Positions 16,604 to 25,913 of a stretch of DNA of 64,000 nucleotides are shown in pieces (positions within the stretch are counted from its first letter, which is position 1; each line of letters begins with the position of its first letter). The notes beneath the pieces were generated by a model, which saw only the letters and a program-made list of their open reading frames with translations, was not told the DNA's origin and ran no database searches. The DNA comes from Xanthomonas hortorum pv. pelargonii (GTDB lineage: Bacteria; Pseudomonadota; Gammaproteobacteria; Xanthomonadales; Xanthomonadaceae). The DNA lies in NCBI RefSeq assembly GCF_024499015.1, contig NZ_CP098604.1:1302001-1366000 (forward strand). Direction: 5' to 3'. The translations under genes were made by a program, and so were the position numbers.

Positions 16604-17182
16604 ATGACTCCTCGCTCGCACGACACCCTGATTTTGAGCCTGCTCGCCGTCCTGATGGCGGCCACGCGGATCAACCACTTCGCGCCGGTCCCGGACGCCT
16701 CGTGGGCGGTGTTTTTCATTGGCGGATTCCATCTGGCCGCGCGTAGCAAACTGGCATTCCCGCTGCTGATGCTGCTGGCGGTGGCGGTGGACTGGCTGGT
16801 GATCACCAACCAGGGCCTGAGCTTCTGGCAGCACTACTGCGTGTCGCCCGCTTACTGGTGCCTGATCCCGGCGTATTTCGCGCTGTGGGCCGGTGGTGTC
16901 TGGCTGCGCCGGCATTACCACGGCGCCGACTGGAGCGCGCTGGGCAAGCTGGTGCCGGCGCTGTTGATCGCCGTGGCGCTGTGCCAGCTGATCGCCCAGG
17001 GCAGCTTCTACTGGATCAGCGCCAGCGTGGCCGAGCCGACCGTCGCCGGCTGGTTCAAGAACTACACCGACTGGCTGGGTCCTTACCTGCGCAGCGCCGC
17101 GCTCTACGTTGCGGCGGCCGCAGTGATCCAGGTTGCCGCCGAGCGCCTGACCAGCGCGCACGGCCAGACCCAGGCCGGCTGA
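16604..17182 (+). CDS. Small integral membrane protein, ECF S-component-like (DUF6580 type)
   Basis: A 192-residue membrane protein with about five hydrophobic helices (LILSLLAVLMAATRI, WAVFFIGGFHLA, FPLLMLLAVAVDWLVI, LIPAYFALWAGGVW, LVPALLIAVALCQLI) and a final helix LYVAAAAVIQVAAE. It starts at the ATG at 16604; a GTG at 16583 is possible. The next gene, an ATP:cobalamin adenosyltransferase, starts one base after its stop, which points to a cobalamin link, as suggested for DUF6580 putative transport proteins that resemble ECF S-components. The family assignment is from memory of its pattern and the transport role is inferred. No ECF ATPase or T-component is present here. Confidence 0.65.
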   Translation: MTPRSHDTLILSLLAVLMAATRINHFAPVPDASWAVFFIGGFHLAARSKLAFPLLMLLAVAVDWLVITNQGLSFWQHYCVSPAYWCLIPAYFALWAGGVWLRRHYHGADWSALGKLVPALLIAVALCQLIAQGSFYWISASVAEPTVAGWFKNYTDWLGPYLRSAALYVAAAAVIQVAAERLTSAHGQTQAG

Positions 17183-17183
17183 G

Positions 17184-17741
17184 ATGGGCAACCGGCTCTC
17201 ACGCATCTATACGCGCACCGGCGACGACGGCAGCACCGGCCTGGGCGACGGCAGCCGCACCGGCAAGGACGCGCTGCGCGTCACTGCCTACGGCACCGTG
17301 GACGAAGCCAATTCGGCCATCGGCGTATTGCTGGCCGCCCCGGGCGTGCCGGAGCCGATCGCCGCGCTGCTGACGACCATCCAGCACCAACTGTTCGATC
17401 TGGGCGGCGAGCTGTGCATCCCCGGGCATGCGGCCATCGACGCCACCGATATCGAGACGCTGGAGCGTCAGCTCGACCACTTTAACGACACGCTTCCCCC
17501 GCTGCAGGAATTCATCCTGCCGGCTGGTGGCGAAGCGGCCGCGCGCTGTCACCTGGCCCGCACCATCGTGCGCCGGGCCGAGCGCGAGACCGTTGCGCTG
17601 TCGCGTCAGGAGACCGTGCGCAGCGAGGCGATCGGCTATTTGAATCGCCTGTCCGACCTGCTGTTCGTGCTTGCCCGCGTGCTGGCGCGTGCCGATGGCC
17701 AGCAGGAAGTGCTGTGGCGGCACGACCGCCGGCGCGGCTGA
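17184..17741 (+). CDS. ATP:cob(I)alamin adenosyltransferase, PduO type
   Basis: A 185-residue enzyme that transfers the 5'-deoxyadenosyl group of ATP to cob(I)alamin. Diagnostic are the N-terminal ATP site RIYTRTGDDGSTGLGDGSR, the VDEANSAIGVLL helix and the C-terminal RRAERETVALSRQE with the conserved Arg-Arg-x-Glu-Arg pattern. Length and order match PduO/MMAB proteins. It follows the small membrane-protein gene with a one-base gap. No corrin synthesis genes lie nearby, so it probably serves scavenged cobalamin. Confidence 0.92.
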   Translation: MGNRLSRIYTRTGDDGSTGLGDGSRTGKDALRVTAYGTVDEANSAIGVLLAAPGVPEPIAALLTTIQHQLFDLGGELCIPGHAAIDATDIETLERQLDHFNDTLPPLQEFILPAGGEAAARCHLARTIVRRAERETVALSRQETVRSEAIGYLNRLSDLLFVLARVLARADGQQEVLWRHDRRRG

Positions 17742-17778
17742 CATGCACATGGCACGGCAGAAAGGCTAGATTTGCCCC

Positions 17779-18687
17779 ATGTTGGTCTTTACCCATCCCG
17801 CCTGCCTCGGCCACGACGCCGGCCCCGACCATCCCGAGCGCCCCGCCCGTCTGGAAGCGGTGGTCGATGCCCTGCGCGACGCCTTCCCGGATCTGGACTG
17901 GCGCGAGGCGCCGCTGGCCAAGCTCGGCGACCTGTGCCGGGTGCACGAGCGCGAACAGGTCGATGCGGTGCTGGAAACCGCCTTTGACGGCCATCACCGG
18001 CTCGATGTAGACACCGTGATGTCGCCCGGCTCGCGCGCGGCCGCCTTGCGCGCGGCAGGCGCCGGCATCGCGGCGGTGGACGCGGTCATGCACGACCTCA
18101 CCCGCACCGCGTTCTGCGCGGTGCGCCCGCCCGGCCACCACGCCACCGGGCAGGTGTCGATGGGCTTTTGCCTGTTCAACAACATCGCCCTGGCCGCCGC
18201 CCACGCGCGCGACCGGCACGGGCTGGAACGCATCACCATCGTGGATTTCGACGTCCACCACGGCAACGGTACGCAGGCGATCTTCGAGCGCGACCCGACC
18301 GTGCAATACCTCAGCACCCACCAGTCCGGGCTGTATCCGCACTCGGGCAGCGTCTACGAACGCGGCCTCGGCAACATCCATAACCTGCTGCTGCCACCGG
18401 GCAGCGACGGGCTGCGCTTCCGCAACGTGTGGGAAGACGAGATGCTGCCGCTGATCGATGCCTTCCGCCCGCAGCTGATCCTGATCTCTGCCGGCTTCGA
18501 TGCGCATCTGCGCGATCCGCTGGCCGATCTGATGCTCGATGCCGACGATTTCGCCTGGCTGACCCGTGCCTTGCGCACACTGGCCGAACGGCATGCGCGC
18601 GGCCGCCTCGTCTCCATGCTGGAGGGCGGCTACGACCTGCAAGCCTTGCGCGAGAGCAGCGTGGCGCACGTGGCCGCACTGCGTTGA
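17779..18687 (+). CDS. Histone-deacetylase-family amidohydrolase (AcuC/HDAC-like)
   Basis: A 302-residue class II-type deacetylase-like enzyme. It shows the paired histidines RPPGHHATG (His120, His121), the zinc ligands in VDFDVHHGNGTQ (Asp158, His160), SAGFDAHLRDPLA (third ligand Asp) and the C-terminal LEGGYDL. Bacterial relatives deacetylate polyamines or protein lysines, or act in acetoin use. The sequence does not decide between these. The start is the ATG at 17779 without a strong Shine-Dalgarno. It lies 37 bases after the adenosyltransferase gene, with no evident functional link. Confidence 0.9.
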   Translation: MLVFTHPACLGHDAGPDHPERPARLEAVVDALRDAFPDLDWREAPLAKLGDLCRVHEREQVDAVLETAFDGHHRLDVDTVMSPGSRAAALRAAGAGIAAVDAVMHDLTRTAFCAVRPPGHHATGQVSMGFCLFNNIALAAAHARDRHGLERITIVDFDVHHGNGTQAIFERDPTVQYLSTHQSGLYPHSGSVYERGLGNIHNLLLPPGSDGLRFRNVWEDEMLPLIDAFRPQLILISAGFDAHLRDPLADLMLDADDFAWLTRALRTLAERHARGRLVSMLEGGYDLQALRESSVAHVAALR

Positions 18688-18744
18688 ACCCCGACGGCGC
18701 GTTGGTCGCGCCACCCATTGCGATGAACCTCGCCCTCCCGATGC

Positions 18745-18764
18745 GGGGGCTTTTCATTGCCCCC
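18745..18764. terminator. Weak hairpin, possible terminator before lptD
   Basis: GGGGGC (18745-18750) can pair with GCCCCC (18759-18764) over a TTTTCATT loop. There is no T-run after it, so it is a poor intrinsic terminator. Confidence 0.25.
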
Positions 18765-18802
18765 ATGCGGGGTATACGGCAAGCTAGTCGCCATTTTACT
18801 GG

Positions 18803-21244
18803 TTGAACCCACGCGTGCGCCGAGTCCTTCGCCTGCTGCCCCTGCCTTTGAGCATTGCCATCTGCCTCCCGGCCATGGCTGCCGACAAGCCGCTGAACTG
18901 GGGATTGTGCCCTGCCGTGGACCCGCTTCCCGGCTTCGACGGCGCCCCGGCCGCCGATGCCAAGGCCGCCGAGATGCGCCAACAGCTGCCCACCGATATC
19001 GAAGGCGATCAGCTGTCCGGCACCAGCACCACCCCGCAATACCAGGGCAACGTGGCGCTCAAGCGCGGCGACCAGTTCCTGGGTGCGGACAACCTGCGCA
19101 TGGACACCGAGACCGGCAATTACATCGCCGAAGGCAACGTGCGCTATCAGGACACCTCCTTCCGCATGGTCGCCGACCGCGCCGAAGGCAATCAGGACAC
19201 CGACGCCCACAAGGTCAGCAACATCCAGTACCAGTTGGTGGATCGCCGCGGTAATGGCGCCGCGGAATCGGTGGACCTGCAGGGCCAGGTCGGGCAGATG
19301 CACCGCTCCACCTACACCACCTGCGATCCTTCGCAGCCGATCTAGCGCGTGCGCGCGCCGGAGATCGACGTCGACAACGAAGAAGGCTTCGGTACCGCGC
19401 GCAACGCCGTGCTGCAGATCGGCAAGGTGCCGGTGCTGTACTTCCCGTGGTTCAAGTTTCCGATCGACGACCGCCGCATGACCGGCCTGCTGTTCCCGCA
19501 GTTCGGCCTGTCCGGCCGCAACGGCTTCGATTACCTGCAGCCGATCTACCTCAACCTGGCGCCGAACTACGACGCCACCTTGTTGCCGCGCTACATGAGC
19601 AAGCGCGGTTTCATGTTCGGTACCGAATTCCGTTACCTGTACGAGGGTGGTCGCGGCGAGATCACCGGCAACTATCTGCCCAACGACAAGTTGCGCGACA
19701 AGGACCGTGGCAGCGTCTTCTACAGCGGCTATCACAACGTCAACAAGTACTGGCAGGCGCGCAGCAGCATTTCCTGGGTCAGCGACACCCGCTACGTGGA
19801 AGATTTCACCAGCCGCATCAATGGCATGGGCTCGGCTTCCAGTGTGCAAAGCACCGTGGGCATCTACGGTACCGGCGAGACCTGGACTGCAGGCCTGATG
19901 GCGGACCGCTGGCAGCTGACCGACTACACGCTTGATGAGCAGTCACTGCCCTACAACCGGCAACCGCGTGCGTATTTCACCTGGGAGAAGCCGTTCGGCA
20001 TTTTCGAAGCTGGCGTATATGCCGAAGCGGTGCGCTTTACCCACGACGACTCTTACTTTGTCCAGCCCCCTAGGGACGGAAACACCAACGGCGACGACGG
20101 GGACGATTACGTCCGCACCAATATCCGTAACAAGGAATACGGCAGCGGCTCACGCCTGGACATCAAGCCTTACATCTCGATGCCTTTGTCAGGTGCGGCG
20201 TGGTTCCTGACGCCGACCGTGGCCTGGCGCTATACCACGTACCAGCTGGATTCGACGCTGGCCAACACGGCGCCGCTGACCGGCGATCGCTCGCCCTCAC
20301 GCAGCCTCCCGATCGCCTCGGTGGATGCCGGTCTGTATTTCGACCGCGAGACCTCGCTGTTCGGCACCAACTATCTCAATACGTTGGAGCCGCGCATGTA
20401 TTACCTGTACGTGCCCTACCGCGACCAGGACGACCTGCCGGTCTTCGATACGCGTCCGTTTACTTTCAGCTACGGCCAATTGTTCCGCGATTCGCGCTAC
20501 ACCGGCGCCGACCGCCAGAACGATGCCAACCAGTTGACCTTGGCGGTGACCTCGCGCTGGCTGCGCCAGGATGATGGTCGCGAGAAGTTGTCGTTGAGTG
20601 CAGGCCAGATCCTGTACTTCAACGATTCGCTGGTCACCATCAACAACAGCACCAACTCGGCGGCCGGTAGCGAGCAGACCATCGAACAGGGCAAGTCTGC
20701 CTGGGTGGCCGACGCTAACTACATGATCAACGACCGCTGGTCGATGGGCGCCACCTATCAGTGGAATCCAAACTCGCGTAAGGAAGATCTGGCCAGCCTG
20801 CGCACGCGTTATCTGCTCAACAACGACGGCATCATCAACCTGGCGTATCGCTACCGGCGCAACCTGATCGACGAAAGCGACCAGCTCAAGCAGGCCGATT
20901 TCTCCTTCCTGTATCCGATCAACCCTACCTGGAGCGCGGTCGGTCGTTATTACTACTCGCTGCTGGACCGCAAGCCGCTGGAAATCATCGGTGGCGTGCA
21001 GTGGGACAGCTGCTGTCTGGCCGTGCGTGGGCTGGTGCGCCGGTTCGTGCGCAACCGCAATGGCGATATGGACAACTCCATCCAGGTGGAGTTCGTGCTG
21101 AAGGGCTTGAGCTCGTTCGGGCAGAACACGGACCGCACTTTGCGCCGTGCTATTCTCGGCTATTACCGCGACGACCTGTACTTGGTCCCGCCCAGCAACA
21201 CCACGACTAATCCGGACGATTACGATCCGAACTTGATTCCATGA
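18803..21244 (+). pseudogene. lptD: LPS-assembly outer-membrane protein LptD, interrupted by an in-frame amber codon
   Basis: LptD inserts lipopolysaccharide into the outer leaflet together with LptE. The frame encodes 813 codons with one TAG at codon 181 (19343-19345). Before it come a signal peptide (PLPLSIAICLPAMAADK) and the OstA-like periplasmic domain (YQGNVALKRGDQFLGADNLR); after it, in the same frame, lie the rest of that domain and the full beta-barrel, including two neighbouring Cys (WDSCCLAVR) and the end DPNLIP. The context is TYTTCDPSQPI-stop-RVRAPEID, where relatives as I recall have Trp, so a single TGG to TAG change explains it. The start is TTG 18803 or GTG 18815. Codon use and sequence after the stop show no decay. 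A sequencing error, a tolerated nonsense mutation or suppression are all possible. Confidence 0.9.
19343..19345 (+). other. In-frame TAG within lptD
   Basis: This codon sits where a Trp (TGG) is expected (PSQPI-W-RVRAP). A G to A change at 19344 is enough to create it. The next in-frame initiation codon is a GTG at 19349, but a protein starting there would lack the signal peptide and could not reach the outer membrane. Confidence 0.9.
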
Positions 21245-22641
21245 CCAAGCCTTTCTCTGTGTTACTTGCCTCGCTGCTGGTGATCACCAGCACGGTTTCG
21301 CCGATGGCCTCGGCACAGCAATCCCAGCCACTGGATCGCATCGCTGCCATTGTGGACGAAGACGTGGTGCTGCAGAGCGAGCTCGATCGCGCTGTGCGCA
21401 ACGTCAAGTCGCAATACGCCGGCCGCGATAATCAGCTGCCGCCGGACGATGTCCTGCAGCGTCAGGTGCTCGAGCGTCTGGTGCTGGTCAAGTTGCAGGT
21501 CGGCCGCGCCGACAGCACCGGCATTCGCGTCAGCGACGAGGAGCTCAACCGGGCGATCGCCAGCATTGCGCAGCAGAACGGCACCACGGTGGATGGTTTG
21601 CGCCAGAAGCTGGCCGCCGATGGCATGGGCTATGGCGACTTCCGTGCCTCGGTGCGCGACGAAATCATCGTGCAGCGCCTGCGTCAGAGCTTTGCGCAGA
21701 GCCGTATCAGCGTGAGCGAAGGTGAAGTGGATACCGCGTTGGCCCAACAGGCCACCACCGGTAGCCAATATCACCTGGCGCACATCCTGGTCGGCCTGCC
21801 GGAAGGCGCCAATGCCGAACAGATCGCCACCGGCCAGAAGAAGGTCGATGGCGTAAAGGCATTGATCGACAAAGGCGAGCTGGACTTCTCGGCGGCTGCG
21901 GTGCGTTATTCGGATAGCCCCAATGCACTGGAAGGCGGCGACCTGGGCTGGCGCAGCCTGGACGAAATTCCCAACGCGTTCGCTCAGCTGATCCGCGACA
22001 TGCAGCCTGGCCAGGTGGCCGGACCGCTGCGTGGCCCGAGCGGCTTCCAGCTGCTCAAGCTGGTGGAAATGCGCGACGCCAATGCCGGTGGCGAAAAGAA
22101 ACTGGTCACCGAGTACAACGCACGCCACATCCTGGTGCGCATCGGCGACAACCAGACCGAGGCGCAGGCCAAGGCCAAGATCGATACGCTGCGTGCGCGC
22201 ATCACCGGTGGCGCCGACTTCCAGGCCACGGCGAAGGAGTCTTCCGAAGACACCAATAGCCGTGGTCAGGGTGGCGATCTGGGCTGGTTCCCGGCCGACG
22301 CGTTCGGCCCGGATTTCGGCAAGCAGGTCGAAGGCCTGGCAGACGGCGCAGTGTCCGAGCCGTTCCGCACTCAGGCGGGCTGGCATATCGTGCAGCGCGT
22401 CGGTAGCCGCCAGACCGATGTCAGTGCCGAGAGCCAGCGTGCGCAGATCCGTGAAACGATCGGCCGTCGCAAGCTGGAAGAAGAGTACAACCGCTACCTG
22501 CAGGAACTGCGCGGCGAAGCGTATGTGAGCTTCCGCACCGGCGACCGCGCCGATGGCGACGCCACTGCCGCTCCGGCCAAGCCGGCAGACCCTGCGGCGC
22601 CTGCCGCACCGACGCCGCCGCCGGCACAGCCGACGCGCTGA
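21241..22641 (+). CDS. surA: Periplasmic chaperone and peptidyl-prolyl isomerase SurA
   Basis: A 466-residue SurA. It starts at the ATG at 21241, overlapping the lptD stop as ATGA. A signal peptide (LLASLLVITSTVSPMASA) is followed by the SurA N-terminal chaperone region (IAAIVDEDVVLQSELDRAV), a first parvulin domain (YHLAHILVGLPEG to LLKLVEMRD) and a second one (NARHILVRIGDN to WHIVQRVGSR), then the C-terminal helix. It ends in a Pro/Ala-rich tail of about 30 residues (AAPAKPADPAAPAAP) that is longer than in E. coli. It escorts outer-membrane proteins including LptD, which explains the coupling. Confidence 0.96.
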   Translation: MTKPFSVLLASLLVITSTVSPMASAQQSQPLDRIAAIVDEDVVLQSELDRAVRNVKSQYAGRDNQLPPDDVLQRQVLERLVLVKLQVGRADSTGIRVSDEELNRAIASIAQQNGTTVDGLRQKLAADGMGYGDFRASVRDEIIVQRLRQSFAQSRISVSEGEVDTALAQQATTGSQYHLAHILVGLPEGANAEQIATGQKKVDGVKALIDKGELDFSAAAVRYSDSPNALEGGDLGWRSLDEIPNAFAQLIRDMQPGQVAGPLRGPSGFQLLKLVEMRDANAGGEKKLVTEYNARHILVRIGDNQTEAQAKAKIDTLRARITGGADFQATAKESSEDTNSRGQGGDLGWFPADAFGPDFGKQVEGLADGAVSEPFRTQAGWHIVQRVGSRQTDVSAESQRAQIRETIGRRKLEEEYNRYLQELRGEAYVSFRTGDRADGDATAAPAKPADPAAPAAPTPPPAQPTR

Positions 22642-22645
22642 TTCG

Positions 22646-23614
22646 ATGCTCCCGTCGCTCGCGCTGGTGCCAGGCGAGCCGGCCGGGATCGGGCCGGAAC
22701 TCTGTGTCCGGCTCGCCCAGCGGCCGCGCTCCGATGCGCACCTGATCGCCTACGCCGATCCCGATACCCTGCACAGCGCCGCAAAGGCGCTGTGTTTGTC
22801 TGTGCGCCTGCTCGATCCGGATCAACCTGCGCGTGCAACCGGCGATCTGCCGTTGCATCCGATCCGCCAGGCCGTGGCAACCCGCTTTGGCACACCCGAC
22901 CCTGCCAACGCGGCGGCGGTCATCGCCGGCCTGCGTGGCGCGGCCGGCGACTGTCTGTCCGGCAAGTTGCAGGGAATCGTCACCGGCCCGGTGCACAAGG
23001 CGGTGATCAATGCCGGCGGCATCCCTTATTCCGGCACCACCGAATTACTGGCCGAACAGGCCGGCTGCCCAGTGGTGATGATGCTGGCCAATGCGATCGT
23101 GCGTGTGGCGCTGGTGACCACGCATCTGCCGCTGCGCGCAGTGGCCGACGCGATCACCGCCGACACCGTTGCACGCTGCTTGCGTATCACCGCGGCGGCA
23201 TTGCGGCGCGACTTCGGCCTGGAACACCCGCGTATCGCCGTGCTCGGCCTCAATCCGCATGCCGGCGAAGACGGGCATCTGGGCCGCGAGGAACTGGACA
23301 TCATCATCCCGGTGCTGGAGCAACTGCGCGGCGAAGGCCTGCAGCTGATCGGCCCGCTACCGGCCGACACCGCATTTTTGCCGCAGAAGCTCACCGGTTT
23401 CGATGCGGTGGTGGCGATGTATCACGACCAGGGTCTGCCGGTGCTCAAGTACAGCGGCTTCGAGCAGGCGGTGAATATCACGCTCGGCCTGCCCTACCCG
23501 CGCGTGGCGGTCGATCATGGCACCGCGCTGGAACTGGCCGGGCGCGGGATTGCCGATCCGTCCAGCCTGATGGCCGCGACCGCCCTGTGCGCGCGATTGG
23601 CCGCACGCGGCTGA
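22646..23614 (+). CDS. pdxA: 4-Hydroxythreonine-4-phosphate dehydrogenase PdxA
   Basis: A 322-residue enzyme of pyridoxal-phosphate synthesis that oxidises 4-phosphohydroxy-L-threonine with NAD. The start MLPSLALVPGEPAGIGPEL at 22646 lies 4 bases after surA. PdxA signatures are GEPAGIGPE, GIVTGPVHKAVIN, YSGTTELLAEQAG, VLGLNPHAGEDGHLGREE, DTAFLPQ and the metal-binding YHDQGLPVLKY. Length is typical. It is part of the lptD-surA-pdxA-rsmA-apaG-apaH order known from E. coli. Confidence 0.96.
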   Translation: MLPSLALVPGEPAGIGPELCVRLAQRPRSDAHLIAYADPDTLHSAAKALCLSVRLLDPDQPARATGDLPLHPIRQAVATRFGTPDPANAAAVIAGLRGAAGDCLSGKLQGIVTGPVHKAVINAGGIPYSGTTELLAEQAGCPVVMMLANAIVRVALVTTHLPLRAVADAITADTVARCLRITAAALRRDFGLEHPRIAVLGLNPHAGEDGHLGREELDIIIPVLEQLRGEGLQLIGPLPADTAFLPQKLTGFDAVVAMYHDQGLPVLKYSGFEQAVNITLGLPYPRVAVDHGTALELAGRGIADPSSLMAATALCARLAARG

Positions 23615-23719
23615 GCGATGCCTGATCGCATGCGCATTTGCGCGCCGATCGTCCGTTAGATTCGTCAGGCAGTCAGAAACGACACCGCTTGCATGCACTG
23701 GCTCCGTTAAACTGCGCGC

Positions 23720-24508
23720 ATGAATCATTCCTTCAGCGCTCCGGCCAAGAAGTCGCTTGGCCAGCACTTTCTTGCCGACCGGTATTACATCGACCGCATC
23801 GTGCAGGCAGTGGCCCCGCGCGCCGGCCAGCATCTGGTCGAAATCGGCCCTGGCCAGGGTGCGATCACCTTCCCGCTGCTGCGCAAGCACGGCGCGTTGA
23901 CCGTGATCGAATTCGACCGCGACCTGATCGCGCCATTGACCGACGCCGCCGCACCGATCGGCGCGTTGAGCATCATCCATCGCGATGTGTTGAGCGTGGA
24001 TTTCACCGCGCTGGCCAATGGCACGCCGATCCGGCTGGTCGGCAACCTGCCTTACAACATTTCCTCGCCAATCCTGTTCCATGCGCTGGACCATGCAGGC
24101 GCCGTGGCCGACATGCACTTCATGCTGCAAAAGGAAGTGGTCGACCGCATGGCCGCCGGCCCCGGCAGCAAGGTCTATGGCCGGCTGAGCGTGATGCTGC
24201 AGGCGTACTGCGAGGTCACCGCATTGTTCGTGGTGCCGCCCGGGGCGTTCCGGCCGCCGCCCAAGGTGGACTCGGCGGTGGTGCGGCTGGTGCCGCGCGA
24301 CCCGGCCACGGTGCTGATCAAGGACCGCCGGCGCTTTGCCGACGTGGTGCGCGCCGGCTTCGGGCAGCGCCGCAAGACCTTGCGCAATGCCCTGTCCGAG
24401 GTCTGCGAGCCGGCGCATTTCGAGGCCGCGCAGGTGCGCCCGGATGCACGCGCCGAACAACTCGAGGTCGCGGATTTCATCCGTCTGGCCAATGTCGAGC
24501 TGGCTTGA
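23720..24508 (+). CDS. rsmA: 16S rRNA (A1518/A1519) dimethyladenosine transferase RsmA (KsgA)
   Basis: A 262-residue methyltransferase that dimethylates two adjacent adenosines in the 3' terminal helix of 16S rRNA. Motifs are GQHFLADRYYIDRI, the SAM-binding LVEIGPGQGAITFPLL, VIEFDRDL, the catalytic LVGNLPYNISSPILF and RPPPKVDSAVVRL. It starts at the ATG at 23720, about 105 bases after pdxA, so it may have its own promoter as well as read-through. Confidence 0.96.
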   Translation: MNHSFSAPAKKSLGQHFLADRYYIDRIVQAVAPRAGQHLVEIGPGQGAITFPLLRKHGALTVIEFDRDLIAPLTDAAAPIGALSIIHRDVLSVDFTALANGTPIRLVGNLPYNISSPILFHALDHAGAVADMHFMLQKEVVDRMAAGPGSKVYGRLSVMLQAYCEVTALFVVPPGAFRPPPKVDSAVVRLVPRDPATVLIKDRRRFADVVRAGFGQRRKTLRNALSEVCEPAHFEAAQVRPDARAEQLEVADFIRLANVELA

Positions 24509-24544
24509 GCGCCCCTCCCACATCGTTTTCCTTAGACTTTCCCC

Positions 24545-24928
24545 ATGCAAGATGATCCGCGCTATCGGGTCGAGGTCGAGGTATCGCCCCGCTTCCTCGC
24601 TCATCAATCGACCCCGGAAGAAGGCCGCTATGCCTTCGCCTACAGCATCCGCATCCAGAACGCGGGCGCGCTGCCCGCGCGCCTGATCGCGCGCCATTGG
24701 CAGATCACCGATGCCAACGGACGCACCGAGCGGGTGGATGGCGAAGGCGTGGTCGGCGAACAGCCATGGCTGCGCCCGGGTGAGGCCTTCAACTACACCT
24801 CCGGCGTGCTGCTGGAAACCGAGCAGGGACAGATGCAAGGTCACTACGACATGGTGGCCGACGATGGCACCGAATTCACCGCCCCGATCGCCGCCTTCGT
24901 GCTGAGCGTACCCAGGACGCTGCACTGA
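24545..24928 (+). CDS. apaG: ApaG (DUF525) protein
   Basis: A 127-residue single-domain ApaG. Visible family features are [39 protein letters not shown] (the fibronectin-like sandwich), [22 protein letters not shown] and [12 protein letters not shown]. It has been linked to cobalt and magnesium tolerance in Salmonella, but the reaction is not established. It sits between rsmA (36 bases) and apaH (28 bases) as in E. coli. Confidence 0.94.
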   Translation: MQDDPRYRVEVEVSPRFLAHQSTPEEGRYAFAYSIRIQNAGALPARLIARHWQITDANGRTERVDGEGVVGEQPWLRPGEAFNYTSGVLLETEQGQMQGHYDMVADDGTEFTAPIAAFVLSVPRTLH

Positions 24929-24956
24929 TGGATGTTGCAATGAGGGAGCGCACGCG

Positions 24957-25913
24957 ATGAGCGTCTGGGCAATTGGCGACCTGCAGGGTTGCTACGACAT
25001 CACCCAGCGCCTGCTGGAAAAAATCAATTTCGATCCCGCGCAAGACACGTTGTGGTTCTGCGGCGATCTGGTCAACCGCGGCGGTCAATCGCTGGAAACG
25101 CTGCGGCTGGTGCATTCGCTGCGCGCACACAGTGTGGTGGTGCTGGGCAACCACGATCTCTCGCTGCTGGCGATCGGCGCGCGTTCGGAAGAAGAACAGC
25201 GCAAGGTCAATCCGGATCTGCTGCGCATCGTGCTGGCCGAAGATCGCGACGTGCTGCTCGACTGGCTGCGCATGCAGAAACTGGCGCATGTAGACCGCGC
25301 GTTGGGCTGGATGATGATCCATGCCGGGCTGGCGCCAAAGTGGACCACGCAACTGGCCGAGAAGCATGCGCGCGAGGTCGAGCAGCAATTGCAGGGCGGC
25401 GGCTATCGCAAACTGCTGCGCAATATGTACGGCGATCAGCCGGGCTGGTCGCCGGGCTTGAGCGGTTACGACCGCAGCCGCGCGATCATCAACCTGTTCA
25501 CGCGCATGCGCTACTGCACCCCGCGTGGGCGCATCGCCACCGACGACAAGGGCACGCCGGGCACGCAGGCGCAGGGTCTGTATCCGTGGTTCGAAGTGCC
25601 GGGCCGGGTGGAGCGCGATCTGAAGATCGTCTGCGGGCATTGGTCCGCGCTCGGCCTGACCATCACCCAGGGCGTGCACGCCATCGACACCGGCGCGGTG
25701 TGGGGCGGCAAACTCACCGCCCTGCAGCTGGACACCGACGAACTACGCGTGGTGCAGGTGCCCGGCATTCCGATCACGCACCCGCCACAGGCAGCGCAGC
25801 GCGCACGACCACCGCGTCGTCGGCAACGCCAGCGTGGTGGCGGTGGCGACACCGCGAACGCGAACGCAAGTTCCACCACGGCCCCCAACACGGCTCCGCC
25901 CGCCGCAGACTGA
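24957..25913 (+). CDS. apaH: Symmetrical diadenosine tetraphosphatase ApaH
   Basis: A 318-residue calcineurin-like phosphatase that splits Ap4A to two ADP and can decap NpnN-RNA. The metal-binding motifs GDLQGCYD (7-14), GDLVNRGGQS (36-45) and GNHD (64-67) are intact, as is the later GHWSALGL. The last 45 residues (ARPPRRRQRQRGGGG, then Asn/Ala/Thr-rich) form a basic, low-complexity tail not found in the E. coli protein; it could contact RNA, which is speculation. It is the last gene of the operon. Confidence 0.94.
   Translation: MSVWAIGDLQGCYDITQRLLEKINFDPAQDTLWFCGDLVNRGGQSLETLRLVHSLRAHSVVVLGNHDLSLLAIGARSEEEQRKVNPDLLRIVLAEDRDVLLDWLRMQKLAHVDRALGWMMIHAGLAPKWTTQLAEKHAREVEQQLQGGGYRKLLRNMYGDQPGWSPGLSGYDRSRAIINLFTRMRYCTPRGRIATDDKGTPGTQAQGLYPWFEVPGRVERDLKIVCGHWSALGLTITQGVHAIDTGAVWGGKLTALQLDTDELRVVQVPGIPITHPPQAAQRARPPRRRQRQRGGGGDTANANASSTTAPNTAPPAAD

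Noticed and set aside
18745..18764. Firm terminator before lptD
   Set aside because: The 6-bp stem has no T-run. It is listed only as a weak candidate.
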